DNA of 64,000 nt from Sphingobium sp. D43FB (GCF_002312805.1 NZ_NMUA01000001.1:332975-396974); one strand, 5' to 3'; numbered from the stretch's first letter, positions 10,474-19,072 are shown. Program-made: numbers and translations. The notes: a model not told the origin generated them from the letters alone.

Positions 10474-10865
10474 GGGCGAACCTTTCGTCCACGGGCACTG
10501 CGGCCCGCGCTGATGGTGGCGAGCAGCAGTTCGAGCTGGTCGGCGGTGAAACCGGCCTCTTGCGCGTCGGCAAGGGCGGAAGGGGTGACGGCATAGCCGC
10601 GATGTCAGGCCTCGACCGACAAACGACGCAGCGCCTCCAGCCGTTCGCTGGCCAGCACGGGGCTTGGGCGTGGGCCGAAAATCAGCGCGCTCCATGTGTC
10701 CCAGCTGCCGGCGCGGCGCAGGGTGGAGAGCCGGTCGGATTGGGCCAGCGCCACCACCTGCCATTCCAAAGGCCCAAGCGTGGCCGTTTCGGTCGTGTCC
10801 GGCATCGCTAGGCATGCGGATAGGGGCGCTCCAGCCATGGGCTGGGCGAAATCTATAAAAGCCAT
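10470..10865 (-). pseudogene. Small gene of the RND operon interrupted by one in-frame TGA
   Basis: From the ATG at 10863-10865, preceded by a strong GGGAGGA site, a frame of 86 codons runs to a TGA at 10605-10607. Reading past that TGA in the same frame gives 44 further sensible codons (HRGYAVTPSALADAQEAGF and on), ending in a TGA at 10470-10472 that overlaps the adaptor ATG as ATGA. The whole frame would encode about 131 residues. The simplest reading is a CGA-to-TGA nonsense change in an ancestral gene, since an arginine fits before HRG. An 86-residue product (PLEWQVVALAQSDRLSTLRRAG is near its middle) could still be made. I do not recognise the family. It is soluble with no signal peptide, and its role in the pump operon is unknown. 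Confidence 0.72.
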
Positions 10866-11119
10866 GTGTTACGTCCTCCCTGGACGGCACCAGTGATGAA
10901 AAGAGCGCAGCCGATCGCGCCGACCGGACACAAAGAGCGTCCGGCAGATGAGCGACGGCCGAAACCCACGCGCAGGTGCGCGGCGCTATCGAACGAGAAT
11001 ATCGGTGGGGGGTGCGACGCCCTGTTGGGCTACCGCTATAAGTCGGTCAGGGACCGCCTCTGATGATGGGGCAGCGCATAATTACCTCCCTGAAGCCTGT
11101 CGGCTCAGTGGTTCATTCC

Positions 11120-11133
11120 ATACTTATCGGTAT
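11120..11133. promoter_or_regulatory. Degenerate copy of the TetR operator palindrome
   Basis: ATACTTATCGGTAT differs in two positions from the perfect palindrome ATACCGATCGGTAT found at the tetR start. It lies 255 bases upstream of the first structural gene of the efflux operon and 49 bases from the second copy. Operator function is inferred from recurrence and position. Confidence 0.55.
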
Positions 11134-11168
11134 ATAATGAGATGCTGCGCCGCGTCAATCGGAATAAC

Positions 11169-11182
11169 ATACCGATCGGTAA
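11169..11182. promoter_or_regulatory. Near-perfect copy of the TetR operator palindrome
   Basis: ATACCGATCGGTAA matches the 14-base palindrome at the tetR start in 13 positions. It sits in the 363-base region between tetR and the efflux genes (10866-11228), which otherwise holds no gene I can support, only a small inverted repeat CCGGAC/GTCCGG at 10924-10944. A binding site for the adjacent TetR repressor is likely. Confidence 0.65.
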
Positions 11183-11228
11183 CTATTTATCGCAGGTGAA
11201 TGAGATGCCCGGGTGGGCGACCTATCCC

Positions 11229-11837
11229 CTATCGCCCCGGCCACATGGCAAGGGTGGTCTGCACCAGTCTTTCCAGCGTTTCGCGCGATGCGCCGCCCGA
11301 TGCCTGGACAGCCATGCCCTGCATCACCGTCGAGAGATAACAGGACATCGCCTCCGGCTCGATCCCGTCGGGCAGGTCGCCCTCTTCCTTCGCCTGCACG
11401 AACCGCGCGAGCAAGGCGGCGTTCGACGAGGCGCGGCGCTTCAACACTTCGTCGCGGATGCAGTCTGCCTCGGTCACGCCAGCCACGGTGCTGATGACGC
11501 CCAGGCAACCCTGCGGCTCGCTGTCGCTACATTGCATGGCAAGCGAACCGCGCAACAATCGCTCGGCCACGCCGCGCGCCGTGGGGGCTTCCAACGCCGT
11601 CTTCACATAGCAGAGCTTCTCGGTCTCATAGAGGTCGAGCGCTTGCCGAAACAGGGCTTCCTTGTTGCCGAAACAGGCATAGAGGCTGGGACGCGTGATC
11701 CCCATCGCCTCGGTCAGTTCCGAAATCGACGCGCCTTCATAGCCACGCCGCCAGAAGACCTGCAGCGCCGCGGCCAAGGCCTGTGCCGGATCAAATTCAC
11801 GCGGGCGACCGCGAGACGTGGTTGCAACCTGTTCCAT
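11229..11837 (-). CDS. TetR/AcrR-family repressor of the RND operon
   Basis: A 202-residue one-domain regulator. The N-terminal helix-turn-helix is clear (ASISELTEAMGITRPSLYACFGNKEALF, about residues 35-62, shown here by its positions and the core GITRPSLYACFG). The C-terminal ligand-binding part has several cysteines and matches the group often annotated as TetR with C-terminal domain 16-like, so it may sense thiol-reactive or hydrophobic compounds; that is inference. It is transcribed towards the efflux genes. A perfect 14-base palindrome covers its own start codon (11836-11849), and two copies lie between it and the pump genes, so both autoregulation and pump control are expected. Confidence 0.9.
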   Translation of the reverse strand: MEQVATTSRGRPREFDPAQALAAALQVFWRRGYEGASISELTEAMGITRPSLYACFGNKEALFRQALDLYETEKLCYVKTALEAPTARGVAERLLRGSLAMQCSDSEPQGCLGVISTVAGVTEADCIRDEVLKRRASSNAALLARFVQAKEEGDLPDGIEPEAMSCYLSTVMQGMAVQASGGASRETLERLVQTTLAMWPGR

Positions 11838-11849
11838 ACCGATCGGTAT
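11836..11849. promoter_or_regulatory. Perfect 14-bp palindrome overlapping the tetR start codon
   Basis: ATACCGATCGGTAT is its own reverse complement and covers the tetR ATG (11835-11837). Two related copies lie at 11169-11182 and 11120-11133. Binding here would block tetR transcription or translation and possibly affect yaaA, which starts 92 bases away on the other strand. Confidence 0.72.
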
Positions 11850-11940
11850 ATAGTATGACGATGCCCAAAGGTCCAGAGAGCGGCTCTCCCGGTGCGCCTA
11901 GGTTTGACGCATAGCCTGGCGGACGCTACCGCCGCCGACG

Positions 11941-12693
11941 ATGATCGCCCTCCTCTCCCCCGCCAAGACGCTCGACTTTGAGCGCCCCCTTCCGCCGATC
12001 GAGGCGTCCACGCCGCATTTTGCCGAGGAAGCGCAAAGCCTCGCACGCTCCGCCGCCAATCTGTCGCAAAAGCGGTTGTCGGAGCTGATGCACATCTCCC
12101 CGCGCCTCGCCAAGCTCAACGCCGACCGGTTCCGCGACTTTGCCGACCTGCCGGAACGACCGGCGCTGTTCGCCTTTGCCGGCGACGTCTATACCGGCTT
12201 TGAGGTGGACACGCTGGATGAGGCGGGCGTTGCGTTCGCGCAGGATCATCTGCGCCTGTTGTCAGGCCTCTATGGCCTGTTGCGACCGCTCGACGCGATC
12301 CGGCCCTATCGGCTGGAAATGGGCACGCGCTGGGCACCGCGTCACAAGGCGCTGACCGACTGGTGGGGCGATCGGATCGCGCAATTGCTGCTGACCCAGC
12401 TGGCGGAGGAAGGATCGGGCGTCATCCTCAACCTCGCCAGCCAGGAATATTTCGCGGCGGTGAAGGACAAGCTGCCGGGCGTGCGGGTGATCGACGTGGA
12501 TTTTCGCGAGCCTGGTCCCAATGGTCCCCGGTTCATCAGTTTCAATGCGAAGCGTGCGCGCGGGATGATGGCGCGCTGGTTGTGCGAACATCATGTGACG
12601 GACGCGGATGCGATGCGCGGCTTCGACAGCGACGGCTATCGCTTCGATGCCGATGAAAGCGCGCCTGATCGCTGGCGCTTTACCCGATCATGA
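11941..12693 (+). CDS. yaaA: Peroxide stress protein YaaA (DUF328/UPF0246)
   Basis: A 250-residue cytoplasmic protein of the YaaA family, which in E. coli is induced by peroxide and limits intracellular free iron during oxidative stress. The family hallmarks are present: MIALLSPAKTLDFE at the start, FAGDVYTGF, a LSGLYGLLRPLD block, YRLEMGTR, and NLASQEYF in the C-terminal half. Length is normal. The last codons overlap the following SDR gene by four bases (ATGA), so the two are probably translated together. The start is clear because it is the family's normal N-terminus. Confidence 0.95.
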   Translation: MIALLSPAKTLDFERPLPPIEASTPHFAEEAQSLARSAANLSQKRLSELMHISPRLAKLNADRFRDFADLPERPALFAFAGDVYTGFEVDTLDEAGVAFAQDHLRLLSGLYGLLRPLDAIRPYRLEMGTRWAPRHKALTDWWGDRIAQLLLTQLAEEGSGVILNLASQEYFAAVKDKLPGVRVIDVDFREPGPNGPRFISFNAKRARGMMARWLCEHHVTDADAMRGFDSDGYRFDADESAPDRWRFTRS

Positions 12694-13400
12694 GCGGGGC
12701 TGGCAAAAGCGCCGCCGTCATCATCGGTGCGTCGGGCGGCATTGGCGGCGCGCTGGAAGCCGCGCTGATCGAGGAAGGCTTGTTCGACCTCGTGCATGGC
12801 TTCGCACGCTCGCGCAGCGGTGCCTATCATCTCGACCTGCTTGATGAGGCCAGCATCGCGGCGGCGGCCGCTTATGTCGCCCATGGCCCTGCGCCGAGCC
12901 TCGTCATCGTCGCGACCGGCCTGCTGCATCGGGGCGACCAGCAGCCCGAAAAGGCGCTGTCCGATCTCGACCCGGACTGGCTGGCGCAGCTTTATGCCGT
13001 CAACGCGATCGGCCCGACGATCGTCGCCAAGCATTTCCTGCCGATCATGCCGAAAGTCGGACGCACCGTCTTTGCGGCCCTGTCGGCGCGGGTGGGATCG
13101 ATCGGCGACAATCGCCTCGGCGGGTGGCATGGCTATCGCGCGTCGAAGGCCGCGCTCAACATGCTGGTGCGCAACCTTGCGATCGAAGAGCGCCGCCGCA
13201 ATGATCGCGCCATCGTCGTGACCTTGCATCCCGGCACCGTCGACACCGCATTGTCGCGCCCGTTCCAGAACAATGTTCCCAAGGGTCAACTCTCCGATCC
13301 AGAGCGTGCCGCGTTGCAATTGCTGGACGTGATCGAAGGGTTGAAGGTGCCCGACAGTGGAAAGCTGTTCGACTTCCAGGGTGAGGAAGTGCCGTTCTGA
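12690..13400 (+). CDS. Short-chain dehydrogenase (CsgA-like SDR)
   Basis: A 236-residue classical SDR. It shows the Rossmann turn GASGGIGG near residue 13, a serine in SARVGS near 130, and the catalytic pair Y-x3-K in GYRASKAAL near 150. The C-terminal HPGTVDTALSRPF is typical of the C-signal-like SDR group. The start ATG overlaps the yaaA stop as ATGA. Substrate is unknown; neighbours point at most to stress or housekeeping. A short GC hairpin follows the gene. Confidence 0.88.
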   Translation: MSGAGKSAAVIIGASGGIGGALEAALIEEGLFDLVHGFARSRSGAYHLDLLDEASIAAAAAYVAHGPAPSLVIVATGLLHRGDQQPEKALSDLDPDWLAQLYAVNAIGPTIVAKHFLPIMPKVGRTVFAALSARVGSIGDNRLGGWHGYRASKAALNMLVRNLAIEERRRNDRAIVVTLHPGTVDTALSRPFQNNVPKGQLSDPERAALQLLDVIEGLKVPDSGKLFDFQGEEVPF

Positions 13401-13417
13401 CGGCGAAAAGCTGGGAA

Positions 13418-13437
13418 GCCGCCGGAAATTTGGCGGC
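13418..13437 (+). terminator. GC hairpin after the SDR gene
   Basis: GCCGCC and GGCGGC are separated by an 8-base loop (GGAAATTT), starting 18 bases after the stop. There is no good T tract, so it is at best a weak intrinsic terminator. Confidence 0.4.
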
Positions 13438-13558
13438 GCAGTGGATCAGGACTGTTGCTGAACAGTAAACCGATGTGTCGATACTATTATTTCATCGTAA
13501 TTTTCGCAATTAGCGATTTGATCCGATGACGGTGCATCGCTACTTGGACCGCAAGCCA

Positions 13559-13602
13559 CTGGCGCGGCCCGTGACCCGGCGACATCGGGTTCACTGCGCC
13601 AG
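13559..13602. other. Two-tier inverted repeat upstream of the exporter operon
   Basis: The 356-base gap 13401-13756 has no gene I can support. Within it CTGGCGC (13559-13565) pairs with GCGCCAG (13596-13602). Inside, GTGACCCG (13571-13578) pairs with CGGGTTCAC (13586-13594) with one bulged base. It could be an RNA structure in the leader of the ABC operon or the end of an upstream transcript. Function unknown. Confidence 0.4.
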
Positions 13603-13756
13603 GGCAGAATTATAGACAAAAAACGTCATTAGGAGCTGAGCAGCGCCATCCAGGGTATCGCCATGGATGGCTTTATTATGCTCTTGATGATGCAGCGTGC
13701 CCTTGTGGTGTCGGCTGTGTTTTGGATCATGTTGTTACGCGGTGGGACATTCGAAT

Positions 13757-15478
13757 ATGGCGGCTCCGGTCGATGTGCGATTGCGCGACTTCTTTGCCTG
13801 GGCGGGACCGATCATCGGTCCTGACAAGGCTTTCATCAGACTGACACTGGTTTACGGTGTCGGCATTGGCCTGTTGTCGCTAGCCACGCCGATCTCGGTG
13901 CAGATGCTGATCAACTCCGTGGCGAATACGGCGTTGCCAGCGCCATTGTTCACGCTGGCGGCGATCCTGCTCGGATTGTTGCTGATATCGGCGCTGCTCG
14001 GCGCGTTCCGCATGCATTTGATGGAGATGTTCCGACGCCGTTTCTTCGCCCGGCTGGTCGCGGACATCACCTTGCGCGCGGTGTATGCGCAAAATCCCTT
14101 TTTCCAGGACGAACGACGCGGCGACCTGTTCAACCGGTTCTTCGAATTGATGACGGTGCAGAAGGCGATCCCGTCGCTGCTGATCGGGGGATTTTCGATC
14201 ATCCTGCAAGCCAGCGTCGGTTTCGTCGTCACGGCATTTTACCACCCCTTCTTCCTGGCGTTCAATGTCGGCTTCATCTTCGCCGTCTGGCTGATCTGGC
14301 GCCTCTGGTATCGCGGTGCGATGCGGACGTCGGTGGCGCTGAGCTATCGCAAATATGAGGCCGCCCATTGGCTCGAAAGCGTGGGCGGATCGAACGGCTA
14401 TTATAAATCGAGCCGCCATCTCCACTTCGCCATGGATCGGTCCGAAGAGGCCACCGCCGCCTATGTGAAGGAGCATAAGGCGCATTTCCGCTATGCCTTC
14501 CCGCAAAGCCTCGCGCTGCTGATCCTCTATGCGGTGGCCAGCGCCGGTTTGCTGGCGCTGGGCGGGTGGCTGGTGATCCAGGGGCAGTTGTCGATCGGCC
14601 AGCTGGTCGCGGCCGAACTGATCCTGTCGAGCATCTTCTATGGCGCCGCACAATTGGGACCGTATCTCGACAGCTTTTACGATCTGGTCGCAGGCGTCGA
14701 GGAACTCTCGCTGATCCTCGCCATTCCGCAGGAGCAAGTGCCCGAATTGAAGCCCGACGCCGCACGGCCTGCCCATGGCGCGCTCGTCCTCCATTCCGTG
14801 CGCGCGCCGATCGGGCGCGACGAAGCGGAGATCGACATCGTCATTCCGGGCGGCAGCCGATTGATCGGTGCGGCAGACCCGGACATGGACCGGCTGCTCT
14901 CCACGCTGCTCAAACGGCATATCCGGCCGACCAGCGGCATCATCACGCTGGGCGGCGCGGACATCACCTCGCTCGACATGTATCAGCTTCGCAGCGACGT
15001 AATCGTCCTCAACCGACCGACCATCGTGGAAAGTTCGATACGCGATTATCTCTCGCTCGCGCGGGCCGAGAATGATTCCGTCGGCATCATGGACGTGTTG
15101 CGCGCCGTGGGCCTGGACGAGCGGGTCGCCGCCCTGCCCGATGGCATGGACACGCGCCTGTCCTCCACCGGCTGGCCGTTGGCGCTGGTCGAGATCATGC
15201 AGTTGAAGCTGGCAAGCGCCCTGCTCGCCCAGCCGCGCATCCTTGTCCTGTCGGCGCTCTACGACATGGTGCCGGTCCATCATCTGGAGGCGGCTTTCGC
15301 CATGTTGAAGGGCAAGCCCGTGACCATCCTCTATTTCTCCAGCCGCCCACACGACATCACCCTGGATGGCTGGCTGTGGCTGGGTCGCAAAAAGCAGCAG
15401 CTGGTTGCCGACCGGGAGAGTTTCGACGCCCTGCGCGCTGGCGCTGGCAAGGAGGCTGGCGATGCCGTTTCGCGCTAA
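13757..15478 (+). CDS. ABC exporter-type membrane protein with a catalytically dead nucleotide-binding domain
   Basis: A 573-residue protein with the architecture of a half ABC exporter: a membrane domain to about residue 330 with roughly six helices, then a C-terminal region that aligns with an ABC ATPase. Every ATPase motif is lost. The P-loop position reads GAADPDMDR (from residue 371) without GKS/T. The signature position is LSSTG (468-472) instead of LSGGQ. Walker B ends LSALYD (around 498-503) with neither Asp nor Glu, and the H-loop position is FSSRP (527-531). The start is ATG 13757, with GGTGGGA 9 bases upstream. The next gene, HlyD-like, overlaps its end by 17 bases. Open for 1.7 kb without disruption, so selection is keeping it. 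ATP hydrolysis seems impossible as written; its role may be structural or it may pair with another ATPase. Confidence 0.82.
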   Translation: MAAPVDVRLRDFFAWAGPIIGPDKAFIRLTLVYGVGIGLLSLATPISVQMLINSVANTALPAPLFTLAAILLGLLLISALLGAFRMHLMEMFRRRFFARLVADITLRAVYAQNPFFQDERRGDLFNRFFELMTVQKAIPSLLIGGFSIILQASVGFVVTAFYHPFFLAFNVGFIFAVWLIWRLWYRGAMRTSVALSYRKYEAAHWLESVGGSNGYYKSSRHLHFAMDRSEEATAAYVKEHKAHFRYAFPQSLALLILYAVASAGLLALGGWLVIQGQLSIGQLVAAELILSSIFYGAAQLGPYLDSFYDLVAGVEELSLILAIPQEQVPELKPDAARPAHGALVLHSVRAPIGRDEAEIDIVIPGGSRLIGAADPDMDRLLSTLLKRHIRPTSGIITLGGADITSLDMYQLRSDVIVLNRPTIVESSIRDYLSLARAENDSVGIMDVLRAVGLDERVAALPDGMDTRLSSTGWPLALVEIMQLKLASALLAQPRILVLSALYDMVPVHHLEAAFAMLKGKPVTILYFSSRPHDITLDGWLWLGRKKQQLVADRESFDALRAGAGKEAGDAVSR

Positions 15479-16532
15479 TCATCTGTCGCATTTCAAGACG
15501 CTGGCGAGCATTCGTGCGCCGCGCGTTACCCGCGCGCTGGCATGGATGCTGGTGGCGACGATCGTCGGCTGCATCCTGTTCATGATCTTCGTGCCGTGGG
15601 TGCAGACCGCGCCTGGGACCGGCGCCGTCATCGCGCTCGACCCGCGCGACCGGGTGCAGAATATCACCGCGCTGGTCCCCGGCCGGATCGAACAATGGTA
15701 TGTTACCGACGGCAGCCTGGTGAAGCGTGGCGATCCTATCGCGCGGATCAGCGACAATGATCCCAATCTGCTCGACCGCCTGCGCGCGGAACGCAACCAG
15801 GCCGACGTCGAGATCATGGCGGCGCAGCAGGCCATGCGGGTGGCGCAACTGGACGTGTCGCGCATGGAAACGCTGTACCGCGAAGGCTTGGCCCCCCGCC
15901 GCGACTATGAACTGGCCCAGATCAAGGTCAGCGATTATGCCGCCAAGGTCGCGCAGGCGCGGGCCGAGCGGACGCGCGTGGACGTCAGCCTCAACCGCCA
16001 GTCGGTCCAGATGATCCGTGCGCCGCGCGCTGGCCGCGTGCTACGCATCCAGGGCGGCGACAATGCGACCATGGTCAGCCCCGGCGACATCGTCGCGACC
16101 TTCGCGCCCGAACAGTCGCGGCGCGTGGTCGAGCTTTATGTCGATGGTCGCGATGTGCCGTTGATCCACCTTGGCCGACGGGTCCGGTTGGAATTCGAAG
16201 GCTGGCCCGCCATTCAGTTCAGCGGCTGGCCGTCCGTCGCGCAGGGCATGTTCGATGGCAAGGTGCGCGCGATCGACGTGTCGGCATCGGCCAACGGCCT
16301 GTTCCGCGTGATCGTCGAACCGGCATCGGACCGGCCAGCCTGGCCGCAAGAACCCTATGTCCGGCTGGGTGCCAAGGTGCGCGGCTGGGTGTTGATGGAT
16401 ACCGTCAGCGTCGGGTTTGAACTGTGGCGGCAACTCAACGACTTCCCGCTGCAATTCCAGCGTCCCGGCAATGTACCCGACGCTTCAGCGACGAATGCGA
16501 CCGATGCCAATGCCAACAGCAATGCCAAGTAA
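15462..16532 (+). CDS. HlyD-family periplasmic adaptor
   Basis: A 356-residue membrane fusion protein. After about 25 cytoplasmic residues there is one membrane helix (ALAWMLVATIVGCILFMIF region, about 27-48). The lipoyl half ALVPGRIEQWYVTDGSLVKRGD follows, then a coiled coil of about 80 residues (LRAERNQADVEIMAAQQAM region) and the second lipoyl half APRAGRVLRIQGG, ending in a beta-barrel domain. The start is ATG 15462 with a strong AAGGAGG just upstream, inside the end of the ABC gene. Its own end overlaps the TolC-like gene by 11 bases. Together these three genes have type I secretion architecture. Confidence 0.9.
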   Translation: MPFRANHLSHFKTLASIRAPRVTRALAWMLVATIVGCILFMIFVPWVQTAPGTGAVIALDPRDRVQNITALVPGRIEQWYVTDGSLVKRGDPIARISDNDPNLLDRLRAERNQADVEIMAAQQAMRVAQLDVSRMETLYREGLAPRRDYELAQIKVSDYAAKVAQARAERTRVDVSLNRQSVQMIRAPRAGRVLRIQGGDNATMVSPGDIVATFAPEQSRRVVELYVDGRDVPLIHLGRRVRLEFEGWPAIQFSGWPSVAQGMFDGKVRAIDVSASANGLFRVIVEPASDRPAWPQEPYVRLGAKVRGWVLMDTVSVGFELWRQLNDFPLQFQRPGNVPDASATNATDANANSNAK

Positions 16533-17964
16533 GCGCCTGCTCATGGTCGCCGCGCTGATGGCGACGGTTGCGCCTGCGATCGCGCAGGATATCGCGCCCT
16601 TGCCGACGCGGGCGGCTGCGCCGTCGCTATCCGGCCCACTGCAATTGGCGGATGTGCTGGCGTCATCGCGCCAACATGCGCCGCAAGTGCTGGAAGCGCT
16701 GGCGCGGGTGCGCGGCGCGCAGGGCAAGCGCCTGTCGGCCGAGGGCGCGTTCGACACGGTCTTTTCCGCCGCCGCCGACAGCCGCCTGACCGGCTATTAT
16801 GACAGCCGCTATGCCGAAACGAAGGTGACGCGGCCGCTCGAACAATGGGGCGGCAATGTCTATGGCGGCTATCGCATTTCCGACGGGCGCTTCCCCATCT
16901 ATGAGGATAAAAGCTACACCAACCAGTTCGGCGAGATAAAGGCGGGCGTGGTGCTGGCACTGCTGCGCGACCGAGCGATCGACGACCGGCGGTTCAACCG
17001 GACGCAGGCCGAAGCCGATATCGCGCTCGCCGATGCCGACCGGCTGTTCGTCGCGATCGGGGTGCAGCGGCGGGCGCTGGACGCCTATAATCAATGGGTC
17101 GTCGCGGGCGAACGGCTGGAGATCGTGCGCAACCTGCTGGCGCTGGCGCAGGATCGCCAGACGGGGCTGGAGCGACAGGTTACGCTGGGGTTGCGCCCGC
17201 GCATCATCCTGACCGAGAATCAGCAGAATATCCTGCGGCGGCAGACATTGGTGGTACAGGCGGAACAGGCGCTCGCCAGTGCCGCCAACACGCTGTCGCT
17301 CTATTGGCGTGACGCGGATGGACGGCCGGTGATCCCGTCGCCTGCGCAACTGCCATCGGATCTGCCCAACCCCCTGCCCTTGCCGGTCGATCCCAAATCG
17401 GCGCTGTCGATGCGGCCGGACCTGCGCACCATCGACCTGCGGATGCAGGTCGCGCGCGATCGGCTGGCACTGGACCGCAATGCGCTGTTGCCGCGTCTCG
17501 ATTTCAACGCCGAAGCGTCGCGCGACATCGGGCCGATCGGCGAAGGTGGACGATCGCGCGAAGGCACGGACACCCGCGTCGGACTGACCTTCACCCTGCC
17601 ACTCCAGCGCCGCGCGGCGCAGGGCCGGATCATGCAGACCCAGGCGGAGATCGAGGCGGCAATGCTGCGTGGCCAGGGGCTGCGCGAGCAGATCATCGCG
17701 GAGATCGACACGATCGGCGTCGCGGTCGATGCAACCGAGCGGCTGCTGACGCTGGCAGGCGACGAACAGGCGCGCGCGCAGGACATGGCGCAGGCTGAGC
17801 GCCGCCGGTTCGAAATGGGCGCGAGCGATTTCTTCCTGGTCAACATTCGCGAGGAGGCGGCGGCCGATGCGGCCTTGCGCAAGCTGGATGCCGCCTATCG
17901 CCAATTGATCGCCCATGCGGACCTCGCCGCCGCCAGCGCCGACACCGACGCTTTGGGACTATGA
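16522..17964 (+). CDS. TolC-family outer-membrane channel protein
   Basis: A 480-residue outer-membrane efflux protein. The start chosen (ATG 16522, MPSKRLLMVAALMATVAPAIAQ) gives a clean Sec signal peptide with cleavage after AIA; several in-frame ATGs upstream would bury it. Two OEP repeats follow, with long helices such as RRFNRTQAEADIALADADR and GRIMQTQAEIEAAM. There is no lipobox cysteine, unlike the RND partner at 4562. It overlaps the adaptor gene by 11 bases and ends the operon. It is expected to trimerise and dock on the HlyD protein. Confidence 0.9.
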   Translation: MPSKRLLMVAALMATVAPAIAQDIAPLPTRAAAPSLSGPLQLADVLASSRQHAPQVLEALARVRGAQGKRLSAEGAFDTVFSAAADSRLTGYYDSRYAETKVTRPLEQWGGNVYGGYRISDGRFPIYEDKSYTNQFGEIKAGVVLALLRDRAIDDRRFNRTQAEADIALADADRLFVAIGVQRRALDAYNQWVVAGERLEIVRNLLALAQDRQTGLERQVTLGLRPRIILTENQQNILRRQTLVVQAEQALASAANTLSLYWRDADGRPVIPSPAQLPSDLPNPLPLPVDPKSALSMRPDLRTIDLRMQVARDRLALDRNALLPRLDFNAEASRDIGPIGEGGRSREGTDTRVGLTFTLPLQRRAAQGRIMQTQAEIEAAMLRGQGLREQIIAEIDTIGVAVDATERLLTLAGDEQARAQDMAQAERRRFEMGASDFFLVNIREEAAADAALRKLDAAYRQLIAHADLAAASADTDALGL

Positions 17965-17984
17965 GCGGATAATCGGCGCGCACT

Positions 17985-18992
17985 TCATACGGCCAACCGC
18001 GCCCGATTGATGCGCAGGGTCACGATCAGGCCGGTTTCCGCCCAGTCATAATCGATGGTGCCGCCAAGTTGGCCGCGCACGCTGCGCTGCACCAGCTTGC
18101 TGCCGAAGCCGCCCGCGCCGTCCGGCTCCTGCACCTTGGGTCCGCCATGTTCCAGCCAGGTGAGGATGACATCGTCGTCCTCCGCCATGCTGGAGACATC
18201 GAGCGTGCCGGCCTCATGCGACAAGGCGCCATATTTCATCGAGTTGGTCGCCAGTTCGTGAAGGACGAGGGCCAGCCCGGTCGCCGCATGTTCGCCCACG
18301 CCCATCCGCTCGACAGCGACTCTGATGCGGCCCTTGAACGCGCCGAGATCGTCATAGGGGGCGAGCAATACCGACAGAAGATCGCCCAGCAGTGCCGCGT
18401 TACCCTGTCCGTTGGGCAGCGGGCGGACCAGATCATGCGCCCGGCCCAAAGCCGATAGACGGTCGGTCAATTCCCCCGCCATATCCTCCTTACTGAGGGC
18501 GGAGCGCGAGGAAATGGCGGTCAGGCCTGATGCTATGGCCAGCAGATTCTTGACGCGGTGGCTCATTTCCCCGGCCAGAAGCTCATGCCCCTCTTCGGCC
18601 TGCTTGCGACCGGTCACATCCAGGAAGATGCCATACATGGTCCGCCCGACGATGCCGTCATCCTCGCCCTGACCCCGCGCGGCGATCCACCGCACTTCGT
18701 CGCCGATCAGGATACGAAAATCGGTTTCATAGGGGCCAAGGATCGCGCGCGTCGCGGAGAATGCGGATCGCACCCTGTCCCGGTCGGCGGGGTGAATGCG
18801 TGTGGATAGTTTTTCGAACGTGACCTGCTCACCCTGTGGCAGACCCCATAGTTTGAAGCCCAGCTCGTCCATGGTGAAGGCGTCGGTATCGACATTCCAG
18901 GCCCAGAGCGCGACCCCGGCGGCGACGATCGCGCGCTGCAACTGCGCGGGCTGCCACTCATGCGCTTTCGGCATTTCTTGAACCACTGTCAT
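17985..18992 (-). CDS. PAS-containing HWE-family sensor histidine kinase
   Basis: A 335-residue soluble kinase with no membrane segment. The N-terminal part (about 15-130) is a PAS/PAC fold (ALWAWNVDTDAFTM to YGIFLDVTGRKQAEE). The catalytic part belongs to the HWE family common in alphaproteobacteria: the phosphoacceptor block GEMSHRVKNLLAIA near 140-155, HELATNSMKYGALS near 245, and WLEHGGP holding the characteristic W-x-E. GGxFGSKL-type residues form the ATP lid. GGGGA lies just before the start. No response regulator gene adjoins it. HWE kinases often serve light, redox or general stress signalling; the signal here is unknown. Confidence 0.92.
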   Translation of the reverse strand: MTVVQEMPKAHEWQPAQLQRAIVAAGVALWAWNVDTDAFTMDELGFKLWGLPQGEQVTFEKLSTRIHPADRDRVRSAFSATRAILGPYETDFRILIGDEVRWIAARGQGEDDGIVGRTMYGIFLDVTGRKQAEEGHELLAGEMSHRVKNLLAIASGLTAISSRSALSKEDMAGELTDRLSALGRAHDLVRPLPNGQGNAALLGDLLSVLLAPYDDLGAFKGRIRVAVERMGVGEHAATGLALVLHELATNSMKYGALSHEAGTLDVSSMAEDDDVILTWLEHGGPKVQEPDGAGGFGSKLVQRSVRGQLGGTIDYDWAETGLIVTLRINRARLAV

Positions 18993-19072
18993 TCCCCGAT
19001 CATGCCGTGCGTCCAGCCCCTATCACAATGGGCGGGCAGCAGGGGAATAATCCATCGGATGCCGCTTGGCGG

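Noticed and set aside
10605..10607. The in-frame TGA as a selenocysteine codon
   Set aside because: No SECIS-like hairpin or redox motif is apparent, and an arginine CGA-to-TGA change explains it with one base.
13663..13821. A short hydrophobic open frame just before the exporter gene, possibly a secreted peptide
   Set aside because: It has no convincing RBS or leader motif and overlaps the start of the ABC gene in another frame; chance is as likely.
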